Part shown: piece by piece, positions 43,961-52,463 of the stretch
How positions within the stretch are numbered: position 1 is the stretch's first letter
Layout: each line of letters starts with the position of its first letter
DNA from: Geminicoccaceae bacterium
GTDB taxonomy: Bacteria > Pseudomonadota > Alphaproteobacteria > Geminicoccales > Geminicoccaceae
DNA length: 64,000 bases
Reading direction: 5' to 3'
Assembly (NCBI GenBank): GCA_028285265.1
Contig: JANQPX010000053.1
Span: 62,001-126,000 of the forward strand
Position numbers and translations under genes: made by a program
Notes under the pieces: model-generated
Told to the model about the DNA's origin: nothing
Seen by the model: only the letters and a program-made list of their open reading frames with translations
The model's database searches: none

Positions 43961-44353
43961 TTAGCTCGCTAGCCGTGCACCAGCTTTGTGTTGTGGCGCT
44001 TGTCGGGTGAGTGATCGCGTCTCGCAGATGCGTGGCCCGAAATGCCGATCAATCACGCTGAGCGCTATCGTTTCGTCGAATGTCTTGCATGAGAATATAT
44101 CGAAATAGGCTTCACCGCTGTCATCGCAAAAATGCGCTGTGATGTTGCTGGTTTCAATCAACTGGACCAGGGTGAAACCTGAAGCTTTGGGCAGATCGTG
44201 ACCGAAGTGCTCGATCCATGGCGCGCCATAGGCCTTCATATCGATCGCCTGCACCAGATCTTCAGCAAAGGCGGCGATGGCATCACGATCACTGATCCGG
44301 TCATTGCAGCCGGCGGCATCGACGACGAGATGTTGACCGAAGGCCTCAGACAT
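43961..44353 (-). CDS. speD: Short S-adenosylmethionine decarboxylase-family proenzyme
   Basis: Pyruvoyl enzyme family that makes decarboxylated SAM for spermidine synthesis. The 130-residue proenzyme keeps the processing and catalytic residues by alignment with bacterial SpeD: Ser69 in ETSNITAHF (future pyruvoyl), His74 and Cys89 in FDIFSC. It is the short single-domain form. GGAAGAAAG lies before the ATG at 44353. No spermidine synthase is adjacent; it is convergent with the FGE-like gene. Some homologues have been found to be ornithine or arginine decarboxylases, so substrate is uncertain. Confidence 0.82.
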   Translation of the reverse strand: MSEAFGQHLVVDAAGCNDRISDRDAIAAFAEDLVQAIDMKAYGAPWIEHFGHDLPKASGFTLVQLIETSNITAHFCDDSGEAYFDIFSCKTFDETIALSVIDRHFGPRICETRSLTRQAPQHKAGARLAS

Positions 44354-44538
44354 GGGCTTTCTTCCACTCCAGAAAATGCGTAAGAGGGCGATCGCAACGT
44401 CTTGGTAATGACGCCTCGGCGACCACTGAATGCCAAGATGACATTTGACGAAGTGGCGCTGGTTATCACGACCGTTTCCTGATTGCAATCGCTGGATGGA
44501 GCTTCATAGGCGATGATCAACAGTCCTGGGAGATCACC

Positions 44539-45327
44539 TTGTCTTTGACGATCACAACTTGGAACGTCAACTCGGTTCGCCTCCGGTTAGACGGGCTTGC
44601 ACGCTTGGCCAACGAAATCAGGCCAGACGTCATTTGTCTTCAGGAAATCAAGGTCGCGAACGAGCTGTTCCCGCATCAAGCGATTGAGGCGCTTGGCTAC
44701 ACCCATCAAGCCGTCCATGGCCAAGCCGGCTATCACGGTGTTGCCGTATTGTCCAAGTTGCCGATCGAAGAGGCTTTGCCGATGCATTGGTGTGGTAAGG
44801 ATGATTCACGTCATCTCCGGGTTCGGATCAACGGATTCGACTTGCACAACTTCTACATCCCTGCAGGTGGGGACGTCCCAGATCGCGAGCTCAACGAGAA
44901 ATTTGGCCACAAACTCGATTTTCTTGCGGAGCTGACCGAGTGGTTCGGCAAGGGCGCTGTACAATCAGGCCGCGCTGTACTGGTGGGTGATCTCAATATT
45001 GCTCCGCTTGAGACGGACGTTTGGAGCCACAAGCAGTTGCTGAAGGTGGTCAGTCACACCCCAATCGAGGTCGAACGTTTAAACGCACTTCAAGCAAGTG
45101 CGGGCTGGGTTGACGCCGTCCGAAAGGTCATTCCGCCGGACAATCGGCTCTACAGCTGGTGGAGCTATCGAGCCAAGGATTGGTCCGCGTCCGATCGCGG
45201 CCGGCGACTTGATCATATCTGGGTGACTCCCGATCTCGAACCGGACATTCAACATGCCGACGTTCTGCGTGCTGCCCGAGGTTGGGATCGTCCGTCCGAT
45301 CATGCGCCGGTGACAGTCATGCTTTGA
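44539..45327 (+). CDS. xth: Exodeoxyribonuclease III
   Basis: AP endonuclease and 3'-5' exonuclease of the base-excision repair pathway. The 262-residue protein contains the EEP-family motifs: TTWNVNSVR at 6-14, CLQEIKV with the metal-binding Glu, LHNFYIPAGGD, GDLNIAP, LDHIWVT and the terminal PSDHAPV with the catalytic His. The start is a TTG at 44539 with GGGAG eight bases upstream. No other start fits the family N-terminus better. It lies alone. Confidence 0.95.
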   Translation: MSLTITTWNVNSVRLRLDGLARLANEIRPDVICLQEIKVANELFPHQAIEALGYTHQAVHGQAGYHGVAVLSKLPIEEALPMHWCGKDDSRHLRVRINGFDLHNFYIPAGGDVPDRELNEKFGHKLDFLAELTEWFGKGAVQSGRAVLVGDLNIAPLETDVWSHKQLLKVVSHTPIEVERLNALQASAGWVDAVRKVIPPDNRLYSWWSYRAKDWSASDRGRRLDHIWVTPDLEPDIQHADVLRAARGWDRPSDHAPVTVML

Positions 45328-45434
45328 CATTTCGCAAAGCCAAGTCCATTGATAGCGCTGCTCTTTGCGTTTCCGATCAATTGAGTTATCAATAAATGTC
45401 ATTCTGCTAATGTTGCAAAGACGGCGGGCACATT

Positions 45435-45962
45435 ATGGCTCATGGTTTTGATGATGACGTAACCTCGAACGTCACGGCTCAGGTCAAGTGGTACAATCCC
45501 AATAAAGGCTTTGGGTTCGTTCAACCCAATGACGGCGGTGGCGACGCTTTTCTTCACGCTTCGGTTCTCGGTCAGGCTGGTTATCAAGAACTTGGCGAAG
45601 GCGACGTGATTGCCTGCGATATCGCGCCAGGGGCGCGGGGGCCGCAGGTCGTAGCGATCCACAGCGTTGAACGTGCAGAGCAACCTCGTGGTGGTTGGTC
45701 CGGCGGTGGCGGTGGCCCAGGCCGAAGTGGCGGTGGTAGCTTTGATGGGCCGGTGGAGACGGTCGACGGCACCGTGAAGTTTTTTGATGCTGGTAAAGGG
45801 TTCGGCTTTGTCACGCCCGATGGAGGTGGCAAGGATGTCTTCGTTTCCGCTCGGATCCTCACCAAAGCCGGCATTGGTACGCTGGAGACCGATCAGCGTG
45901 TCCGTGTGAGCACCCGCATGGGCCCCAAAGGTCCGATGGCTGAGGATGTAACGCTGATTTAG
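45435..45962 (+). CDS. Double cold-shock-domain protein
   Basis: RNA-binding protein of 175 residues with two CspA-type OB folds, the common alphaproteobacterial arrangement. The first (about 13-75) has KGFGFVQP and the second (about 110-172) has KGFGFVTP, each carrying the RNP1 motif; RNP2-like DAFLHAS and DVFVSAR follow. A Gly-rich linker joins them. It probably melts mRNA structure under cold or other stress. The transcript appears monocistronic; the 5' region is AT-rich. Confidence 0.93.
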   Translation: MAHGFDDDVTSNVTAQVKWYNPNKGFGFVQPNDGGGDAFLHASVLGQAGYQELGEGDVIACDIAPGARGPQVVAIHSVERAEQPRGGWSGGGGGPGRSGGGSFDGPVETVDGTVKFFDAGKGFGFVTPDGGGKDVFVSARILTKAGIGTLETDQRVRVSTRMGPKGPMAEDVTLI

Positions 45963-46085
45963 CGTGCGATGTGGACAGACCTCCAACAGGTGTGACTGCG
46001 CCGACATCCTCTTTTGATATTTTTATCCTGTTACGCTTTACCGGTTATCGACTGCTGATCGACATTTGAGAACGGGAGCGCTGCT

Positions 46086-47654
46086 ATGAAGCAGCCATCC
46101 GAACGACCCTTTGACGTCATCGTTTCGCTCGATCTTGTTGGCTATAGCCGTTTGACTGAGCTGGATGAGGTCGGCACTCATCGCGCCTTGATGGGGTGCA
46201 TGCAAAAGCAGCTCCTGCCGATTATTGAAGGTCATCGGGGCGAAATCATCAAATCGACAGGTGATGGTGCGCTTCTTCGTTTTTCGAGTGCATCGGCTGC
46301 TCTCGATGCCATGATACGCTTCCAGCTTGAGGTCAACGCGTCGGAAGCCTCGTTTCCCGTTTCACGGCGGTTGGTCTTTCGTATCGGCATCCACATGGGC
46401 CCCACCATTTGTGACCGGGGCGATGTTTATGGCCACGATGTCAATATCGCGGTCAGGCTGCAGGAGGTCGCTGCGCCTGGTTCGATTTTCCTCTCAAAGG
46501 CGATCTTGGATCGGCTGGATGGCAAGGCAAGGTCAGTCCTGGAGAGAATTGGCAAGACATCATTCAAGAATATGACGGCGCAAACTGAGATCTTTTGTTG
46601 GCGAGACGAGCGATGCCGGCCGCGGATCCGATCACATAATGTTGGCGGTATGATCGCCGCCGTTCTGTTACTGACCATGACATTCCCCACCGCCGCGCTG
46701 AATGGCTTAGGACCGGTCGATGAGCCGAGCGCGCGTCATGATAGGCCCGAGGTCGAACGGTTGCCGACGTGGGACCGTTGGACCGTTCTTTATCCCGACC
46801 TTGCCGGGCGTCCGGCTGCCCCTGGTATTCGGACCACGATGGCCACGACCGAACGTGCCCTCGAGAACAGACAAGAGATCGCCGAAGATCATTATCTTCA
46901 AGCACTGGCTCTCTATCGACACCGCACACCCAAGGCCTTCGCCCAAGCCGTTCAACATCTCGATGACGCGTCGACGCTCATGTCCGACGCCAGTGCGGTA
47001 CATGCCTTGCAGGCCGCTCTCTATTGGGGAGGTTATCAGAATCGATGGCAGATAGGCCAAGGTATGACACGTATTGGCATGCTCAACCGTGCACGTGCTC
47101 ATCTCACGCTAGCAACATCGGTTAGCCCGTTCGCCCATATGGTTCGATCCGAAATGCTGACGGCAAGTGGTCGTCACAGGCGCGCAATTGAGGAAGCGAG
47201 ACGAGCTATTCAGCTCGATTCCCATGCGGCGATTGGCCATTATGCGGAAGGGCGTGCGCTTTTATTCGCAGGACGGGCGGTTGAGGCGGAGACGTCGCTT
47301 CGAACAGCGGTTCGACTTGATCCCAATGCCTCTCATTATTTGTTTGGGCTGGCGCTATCGCAATTCAGTCAGGATCGGTTTGATGATGCCGAGCGAACCC
47401 TCATCTGGGCGACGACCCAAAACGATGAGAACGATTGGCCCCATCTGCTCTTGGCGGCGACACGGGGGCATCTCGGGATGTCAAAACAGGCCCTTCAGGC
47501 CGTTGGGCGTTTCAACCGTCTCAGTTTGCAGCGGCGTGGATGGTTTGCAAGTCAGATCCCTTACGTGCACCAATGGCCGTTTCACCATGATGAAGACAGC
47601 CAGCGTTTCCATTTGGGCATGGTGCTTGCCGGCATGCCGGACATTAGCCGCTGA
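46086..47654 (+). CDS. Class III adenylate/guanylate cyclase with membrane helix and TPR repeats
   Basis: Makes cAMP (or cGMP) by a class III catalytic domain at residues 10-170, with metal-binding Asp16 in VSLDLVGYS and Asp60 in KSTGDGALL, and DVYGHDVNIAVRLQ near the substrate site. A membrane helix follows near 187-207 (MIAAVLLLTMTF), then a C-terminal part of about 300 residues with TPR-type helical repeats (AIEEARRAIQLDSHAAIGHY, AETSLRTAVRLDPNASHYLF). The catalytic domain is cytoplasmic and the repeats are expected in the periplasm. The stated residues suggest activity. Confidence 0.88.
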   Translation: MKQPSERPFDVIVSLDLVGYSRLTELDEVGTHRALMGCMQKQLLPIIEGHRGEIIKSTGDGALLRFSSASAALDAMIRFQLEVNASEASFPVSRRLVFRIGIHMGPTICDRGDVYGHDVNIAVRLQEVAAPGSIFLSKAILDRLDGKARSVLERIGKTSFKNMTAQTEIFCWRDERCRPRIRSHNVGGMIAAVLLLTMTFPTAALNGLGPVDEPSARHDRPEVERLPTWDRWTVLYPDLAGRPAAPGIRTTMATTERALENRQEIAEDHYLQALALYRHRTPKAFAQAVQHLDDASTLMSDASAVHALQAALYWGGYQNRWQIGQGMTRIGMLNRARAHLTLATSVSPFAHMVRSEMLTASGRHRRAIEEARRAIQLDSHAAIGHYAEGRALLFAGRAVEAETSLRTAVRLDPNASHYLFGLALSQFSQDRFDDAERTLIWATTQNDENDWPHLLLAATRGHLGMSKQALQAVGRFNRLSLQRRGWFASQIPYVHQWPFHHDEDSQRFHLGMVLAGMPDISR

Positions 47655-47665
47655 GCCTATGGGGC

Positions 47666-48577
47666 CTAAGCGTCGTTCACCAACCACTCTTCGATGAGGT
47701 GGCGTGCAATCGAGTCCGGGTTCGGAAGCCGGATGGGCCGACGGGAGGGGTCAAGCAGTTCATCCCGGGTAAACCATGCGGCGTCTTCAAGCTCATTTCT
47801 GTCGATCATGAGGTGGTCGTCTTGGGCCCGGGCGTGAAAGCCGAGCATCAAAGAGGCGGGAAAGGGCCAAGGTTGGGAGGAGCGGTAAGTAATATCGTGG
47901 ACATGGATGCCGGCCTCTTCATGGACTTCGCGTTGGACTGTCTCCTCAAGGGATTCGCCTGGTTCGACAAAGCCAGCCAGTGTCGAGTACATGTTGGGGA
48001 TGAAGCGTGGAGAGCGTCCGAGAAGACAGCGTTCGCCCCGTGGTCCATGATGCGTGATCAGGACAATCACGGCCGGATCGCTTCGTGGGAAGTGGAGCGA
48101 GTTACAGTGATGGCAACGCCTGACATGGCCCCCTTGCTCGGGGCGCGTAGGATGTCCGCAGGCGCCGCAAAACCGATGCCGTTGATGCCAGAAGATCAGG
48201 CCTCGGCTATAGGCAAGCAACCCTGCTTCATCAGCAGGCATAAGGCTGCCAACCGTACGTAGCTCGACAAATCGTGCACCAGGTCTTGGTTGATCTTGGC
48301 CCAGATCGAGCGCGAAAGCACTGACGCCGTGTTCTCTGCCTAAAAAGAGGGCGTCGTCGGAAAGTGGCCGATCGAGTTCGCTAACCGTAAGCCAGAGTGC
48401 ACAAGGTGGATCCGCGTCGTCCAGCACCATCACTCTCAGTCCTGACATCAAGAGAACCCGCGTCGTCGGCCTCTGTCGTTCCTCGGCAAGCCAAGCAGCA
48501 TCCGTCCGCGCCTTCGCAGCGCGATCAAATGCACGGTTGGCATAAACATGGGGCGGTGGGTTAGAGAGACGGCGCAT
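47666..48577 (-). CDS. nudC: NAD+/NADH pyrophosphatase NudC
   Basis: Nudix hydrolase that cleaves NAD(H) and can remove NAD caps from RNA. The 303-residue protein has the N-terminal domain, a zinc ribbon with two CxxC pairs (CGACGHP and CHHC near 140-160), the Nudix box GFVEPGESLEETVQREVHEE with its Glu metal ligands, and the NudC-specific SQPWPFPAS motif. The start at 48577 gives a normal length. It is convergent with the cyclase gene. Confidence 0.95.
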   Translation of the reverse strand: MRRLSNPPPHVYANRAFDRAAKARTDAAWLAEERQRPTTRVLLMSGLRVMVLDDADPPCALWLTVSELDRPLSDDALFLGREHGVSAFALDLGQDQPRPGARFVELRTVGSLMPADEAGLLAYSRGLIFWHQRHRFCGACGHPTRPEQGGHVRRCHHCNSLHFPRSDPAVIVLITHHGPRGERCLLGRSPRFIPNMYSTLAGFVEPGESLEETVQREVHEEAGIHVHDITYRSSQPWPFPASLMLGFHARAQDDHLMIDRNELEDAAWFTRDELLDPSRRPIRLPNPDSIARHLIEEWLVNDA

Positions 48578-48676
48578 CTCATTAAGGCTCTTTTGTCAGT
48601 GAGGCCCCATCTTGTAATCGAAAAGGGGAGACTTGCGCCAGTCTAACCCTTCTCCCGATGATCCGTAGACTTTCCC

Positions 48677-48705
48677 TTGCGCTTCCGAGACAAAAACCCG
48701 ATATT
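48677..48705 (+). promoter_or_regulatory. Promoter of the SRP RNA gene
   Basis: TTGCGC (48677-48682) and GATATT (48700-48705) are separated by 17 bases, and the first base of the SRP RNA (48713) lies eight bases after the -10 element, as expected for transcription initiation. Confidence 0.6.
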
Positions 48706-48712
48706 GCGTCGT

Positions 48713-48807
48713 GGGAGTTGGCCGCGGACGGTCCCCTCGCCAACCCGGTCAGGTCCGGAAGGAAGCAGCCGTAACGAGTTTCGGATCGGGTCGTTGGTTC
48801 AGCTCCC
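48713..48807 (+). ncRNA. ffs: Bacterial SRP RNA (4.5S, small type)
   Basis: RNA of the signal recognition particle that binds Ffh. The invariant tip GGTCAGGTCCGGAAGGAAGC, with the GGAA tetraloop and the asymmetric internal loop, is present near 48748-48767. The ends GGGAG and CTCCC pair, giving a hairpin of about 95 nt. It is placed directly before dnaX, as in many alphaproteobacteria. A good promoter lies before it and a hairpin follows. End positions are estimated from pairing. Confidence 0.93.
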
Positions 48808-48808
48808 T

Positions 48809-48828
48809 CCCTCGGGATCGCCCGAGGG
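48809..48828 (+). terminator. Hairpin after the SRP RNA
   Basis: CCCTCGGG and CCCGAGGG form a perfect eight-pair stem with loop ATCG directly behind ffs. The following TGTTGACTTT is only moderately T-rich, so it may also act as an RNA end-stabiliser or allow read-through to dnaX. Confidence 0.65.
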
Positions 48829-48903
48829 TGTTGACTTTGCGGAAGTGCCTGGTCTCAAGGCCGTGATCGCAAGGCCATCGTCCCAACTTTCAGGCCACCC
48901 TCA

Positions 48904-50760
48904 TTGTCGGACCCACAGCCAAGCCTTCTTCCCGATAGCAAACCGGCATCCGGTCAAGCAGGTGCTGACGGTCGTGTGAGCGCCTATCGAGTCTTGGCGC
49001 GTGCTTATCGCCCACAGCGGTTTTCGGAGTTGATCGGCCAGGAAGCGCTGGTTCGAACCTTGTCCAACGCTATGCGCACCGGCCGCATCGCCCATGCGTT
49101 CTTGCTGACCGGTATCCGGGGTGTCGGTAAGACAACGACCGCACGCATCATTGCTCGTGCACTCAATTGCATCGGCCCTGATGGCACGGGTGGCGCAACG
49201 CCGGAGCCATGCGGCGAGTGCGAGCATTGTCGTGCGATCGCCGATGGCCGCCATATCGATATCCTCGAAATGGACGCTGCGACTCACACCGGCATTGACG
49301 ACATCCGAGAACTGGTCGACAGCGTACGCTATGCGCCGACGTCTGCGCGATACAAAGTCTATATCGTCGACGAGGTGCATATGCTTTCAGAGAAGGCCTT
49401 TAATGGGTTGTTAAAGACCCTTGAAGAGCCACCGTCACAGACCCTTTTCATCTTCGCCACCACGGAAGTTCGGAAAGTCCCGATTACCGTTCTTTCTCGC
49501 TGCCAGCGTTTTGACCTCCGGCGGATCGAAGGGGATGTTCTTGCGCGTTACTTTCGAACGATCGCGGATCGCGAAGGAATCGAGATTGACGACGCGGCGC
49601 TCGCCCTTATCTGCCGTGCTGCCGAAGGTTCGGCTCGTGACGGCCTCTCGCTTCTTGATCAAGCGATTGCGCTCGGCGGAGGCACGGCAATCAATGTAGA
49701 AGCCGTCCAGGATATGCTTGGTCTGGCCGATCGAAAGCGTGTGCTCGATCTCTTTGAACACATCATGCGTGGGCATCTGAAGGCGTCTCTCGCGGGGCTG
49801 GCGGATCTTTATGAGCGCGGGTCGGAACCCGAGGCGGTGGTTCACGATCTCCTTGAGATTAGCCATTGGCTCACAAGACTTAAGGTTGCCGATCAGAGCG
49901 AAGAGACGGCTGGCACAGCTTGGGATGCCGCGCGCGGTGAGGCGATGGCCAAGGCTCTTTCCTATGGCGTGCTGTCGCGTGCCTGGCAGATGCTCTTGAA
50001 GGGACTGGATGATTTGCGAATCGCTCCAAGCCCACTGCTGGCAACGGAGATGCTCATCGTTCGTCTCGCCCATGCGGCCGATCTACCCACGCCCGAGATG
50101 CTGTTGAACGTAACGCAAGGTGGTGGTGCGGGCGGGTTAGGGGCGCCTTCGTCGGAGAGCAAGGGCTCGCCTGCTTCCAAGGGCGATGCTGAAGCTGCCG
50201 CATCACCGCCAATGAGTTCAGGGCCTGAGCGTGCAATGTTCTCCGTACCGCCACCGCCTGAGGCTAAAAAAGAGTCCTCGGAACGTTCTGGAGCAGACGA
50301 ATCAGGGAATGGACATCAGCCCGCACACAATGGAACGGCTGTAGAACCGCCATCCGACAACGTTGCCGTCAAGACCTTTGAAGACGCCGTTCTCCTTTTC
50401 AAAGCTCATGCAAAACCGTTGTTTTATGGATGGCTGCATGGCCAAGCGAGGCTGGTCCATTTTGAGTTTGGCAAGATCGAGCTTCAGCGCGGTGATATGA
50501 TGCTCGCCGAGCGTCGACAAGAAATGGCGGCCTGCCTACGGGAGTGGACTGGCCAGCCTTGGCAAGTTGTTGAGGTCGATGGCCCTGGAGCTCCTAGCCT
50601 CACAGAGCAAGAGGCGATGGCTAAAGAGCAACGGCTCGCTGAGCTTTCGGATGATCCGCGATTGAAGCCCCTGCTCGACGCATTCCCTGGGGCACAGATC
50701 ATCGATGTGCAGCCCGCGAGTCCGATTGCAAATGGCAACCCCGAACATACGGTGACATAG
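48904..50760 (+). CDS. dnaX: DNA polymerase III subunit tau (and possibly gamma)
   Basis: Clamp-loader ATPase subunit. The 618-residue protein has the AAA+ module with Walker A GIRGVGKTT near 65-73, a zinc module with C-x2-C-x2-C in PCGECEHC, the DExH-type IVDEVHML near 153-160 and sensor regions, then domain III, a Pro/Ser-rich linker and a C-terminal tau-specific domain. The start is uncertain: TTG at 48904 is used, and GTG at 48976 (SAYRVLARAYRP) lies just before the conserved core. AAAAAAG at 50266-50272 lies in the linker. ybaB and recR follow, the classical dnaX-ybaB-recR order. Confidence 0.94.
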   Translation: MSDPQPSLLPDSKPASGQAGADGRVSAYRVLARAYRPQRFSELIGQEALVRTLSNAMRTGRIAHAFLLTGIRGVGKTTTARIIARALNCIGPDGTGGATPEPCGECEHCRAIADGRHIDILEMDAATHTGIDDIRELVDSVRYAPTSARYKVYIVDEVHMLSEKAFNGLLKTLEEPPSQTLFIFATTEVRKVPITVLSRCQRFDLRRIEGDVLARYFRTIADREGIEIDDAALALICRAAEGSARDGLSLLDQAIALGGGTAINVEAVQDMLGLADRKRVLDLFEHIMRGHLKASLAGLADLYERGSEPEAVVHDLLEISHWLTRLKVADQSEETAGTAWDAARGEAMAKALSYGVLSRAWQMLLKGLDDLRIAPSPLLATEMLIVRLAHAADLPTPEMLLNVTQGGGAGGLGAPSSESKGSPASKGDAEAAASPPMSSGPERAMFSVPPPPEAKKESSERSGADESGNGHQPAHNGTAVEPPSDNVAVKTFEDAVLLFKAHAKPLFYGWLHGQARLVHFEFGKIELQRGDMMLAERRQEMAACLREWTGQPWQVVEVDGPGAPSLTEQEAMAKEQRLAELSDDPRLKPLLDAFPGAQIIDVQPASPIANGNPEHTVT

Positions 50761-50762
50761 CG

Positions 50763-51086
50763 ATGAAGAACCTTGGCAACATGCTCAAGGAAGCCCAGAA
50801 GATGCAGGCCAAGATGGCCGAGATGCAAGAAAAACTCGCCGAGATGGAGCTCGAAGGTGAGGCCGGAGGCGGTATGGTGAAGATCACCGTTAACGGCAAG
50901 GGCGAAATGCGCAAGGCGAAGATTGACCCGACGCTCGCTGACCCCAACGAGATGGAAATTTTAGAAGACCTGATCGTTGCTGCCTACAACGATGCCAAGA
51001 CAAAAGTCGAGACGGAAACTCAAGCCGAAATGAGCAAACTCACCGGCGGTCTCAACTTGCCGGGCGGGTTGAAACTTCCGTTCTAA
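50763..51086 (+). CDS. ybaB: YbaB/EbfC nucleoid-associated protein
   Basis: Small DNA-binding dimer conserved between dnaX and recR. The 107-residue protein starts MKNLGNMLKEAQKMQAKM, has a long N-terminal coiled helix, the beta-hairpin GGMVKITVNGKGEMRKAKI near 38-56, and ends with GGLNLPGGLKLPF, typical of the family. The gene begins two bases after the dnaX stop and recR follows at once. Confidence 0.96.
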   Translation: MKNLGNMLKEAQKMQAKMAEMQEKLAEMELEGEAGGGMVKITVNGKGEMRKAKIDPTLADPNEMEILEDLIVAAYNDAKTKVETETQAEMSKLTGGLNLPGGLKLPF

Positions 51087-51104
51087 AGCAGATTGTCTCA
51101 CCGC

Positions 51105-51716
51105 ATGGCCAGTCGCACGCTGGATGAGTTGATCGACATGTTGGCGCGGCTTCCCGGATTGGGGCCGCGGTCGGCAAAACGCGCCGCGCTTCATCTGTTG
51201 AAGAATCGAGACACGGTTTTGCGTCGTCTTGCCATAACGCTCGCTAAGGCCGCAGAGGATGTCTGCCAATGTTCCGTCTGCGGCAATCTTGACGATGTCG
51301 ATCCCTGCCATATCTGTGCCGACCCCAAACGGGACAGCGCACAGATCTGTGTCGTCGAGGCCGTGGACGATCTTTGGGCGGTTGAGCGTTCAGGCCTCTT
51401 TCGGGGACACTATCACGTCCTTGGCGGGACGTTGTCAGCCATTGATGGCATTGGGCCGGAGCAACTCGGCATTGACAATCTGATCTCGAGGGTCGAAGCC
51501 GGGGTCCTCGAAGTCATCCTCGCGATGTCTGCGACAGTGGACGGCCAAACGACAGGCCATTATCTAGCCGATCGTCTAGGCACGACCAATGCGACGGTTA
51601 CCCGCCTAGCCCATGGTGTTCCGGTCGGCGGCGAACTCAACTATCTCGACGACGGCACCCTTGGCGCGGCGCTGAAGGCGCGTCGCCCTGTGGACCGCTC
51701 TGCCACCGACCTCTGA
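51105..51716 (+). CDS. recR: Recombination protein RecR
   Basis: Ring-forming protein that loads RecA on gapped DNA with RecO. The 203-residue protein has the helix-hairpin-helix region (LPGLGPRSAKRAALHLL near 13-29), a four-cysteine zinc finger (CSVCGNLDDVDPCHIC), a Toprim domain starting ICVVEAVDDLWAVE and the C-terminal Walker-like end TVTRLAHGVPVGGELNYLD. Met at 51105 matches the family; a TTG at 51093 would add four residues. Confidence 0.96.
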   Translation: MASRTLDELIDMLARLPGLGPRSAKRAALHLLKNRDTVLRRLAITLAKAAEDVCQCSVCGNLDDVDPCHICADPKRDSAQICVVEAVDDLWAVERSGLFRGHYHVLGGTLSAIDGIGPEQLGIDNLISRVEAGVLEVILAMSATVDGQTTGHYLADRLGTTNATVTRLAHGVPVGGELNYLDDGTLGAALKARRPVDRSATDL

Positions 51717-51784
51717 TCACAGTGCTTGACGTTCGGTCGCCCAATCCTTAGGCCTTAGCAGCTTTGTGTTGCGATCAAGAGACC

Positions 51785-52300
51785 ATGGCCATTCTCAATA
51801 TCATCCTTGCTCCCGATCCTCGCCTGACCACACGTGCTGTGCCTGTCAACGACATTGATGGCGATCTCAAACGCCTGATGGACGATATGCTGGAGACGAT
51901 GTACGCCGCTCCCGGAATCGGTCTCGCTGCACCGCAGGTCGGTGTCCTCAAACGATTTTTCGTTGTCGATGTTGGTGAAAATGACGCTCGTGATCCCCGG
52001 TTCTTCGTCAATCCGGAGATCACCAAACGCTCGGAAACCAAAGCGGTCTATGAAGAAGGTTGCCTGAGCCTTCCCAAGCAATATGGCGACGTTGAACGCG
52101 CTGAAGCCATCACCGTGCGGTATCTTGATCGTGCTGGAACCGAGCGCATGCTCGACGCTGATGGTATGCTTGCCCGCTGTATCCAGCATGAGATGGATCA
52201 TTTGGACGGGATTCTCTTCGTCGACCATCTTTCCGCTCTCAAGCGTAGGATGATTTTGCGGCGTATGACCAAGGTCAAGCGCAGCAAACAAGCGGATTAA
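51785..52300 (+). CDS. def: Peptide deformylase (second copy, def-fmt locus)
   Basis: Canonical deformylase of 171 residues with GIGLAAPQVG at 44-53, EGCLSLP with Cys93 and HEMDHLDG with His135, Glu136 and His139. The ATG at 51785 (MAILNIILAPDPRL) matches the standard N-terminus. Methionyl-tRNA formyltransferase follows after 163 bases, so this is the housekeeping copy. The gap between them holds a small TTGGCA/TGCCAA hairpin (52338-52355) but no gene. Confidence 0.96.
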   Translation: MAILNIILAPDPRLTTRAVPVNDIDGDLKRLMDDMLETMYAAPGIGLAAPQVGVLKRFFVVDVGENDARDPRFFVNPEITKRSETKAVYEEGCLSLPKQYGDVERAEAITVRYLDRAGTERMLDADGMLARCIQHEMDHLDGILFVDHLSALKRRMILRRMTKVKRSKQAD

Positions 52301-52463
52301 TCGTCGGCATCGGAGCTGGGCATGATCCGCTCCACCCTTGGCATTTTTGTGCCAAAGGCCTATCACACGTTGAAGTGGTGCAATCCGGGGTCACGGCATC
52401 CCGTTTTTTCTGTCACCTTGAAAGATGGGGCATGAGGGAGATTAAACGCGTGGCCTGGTCGGC

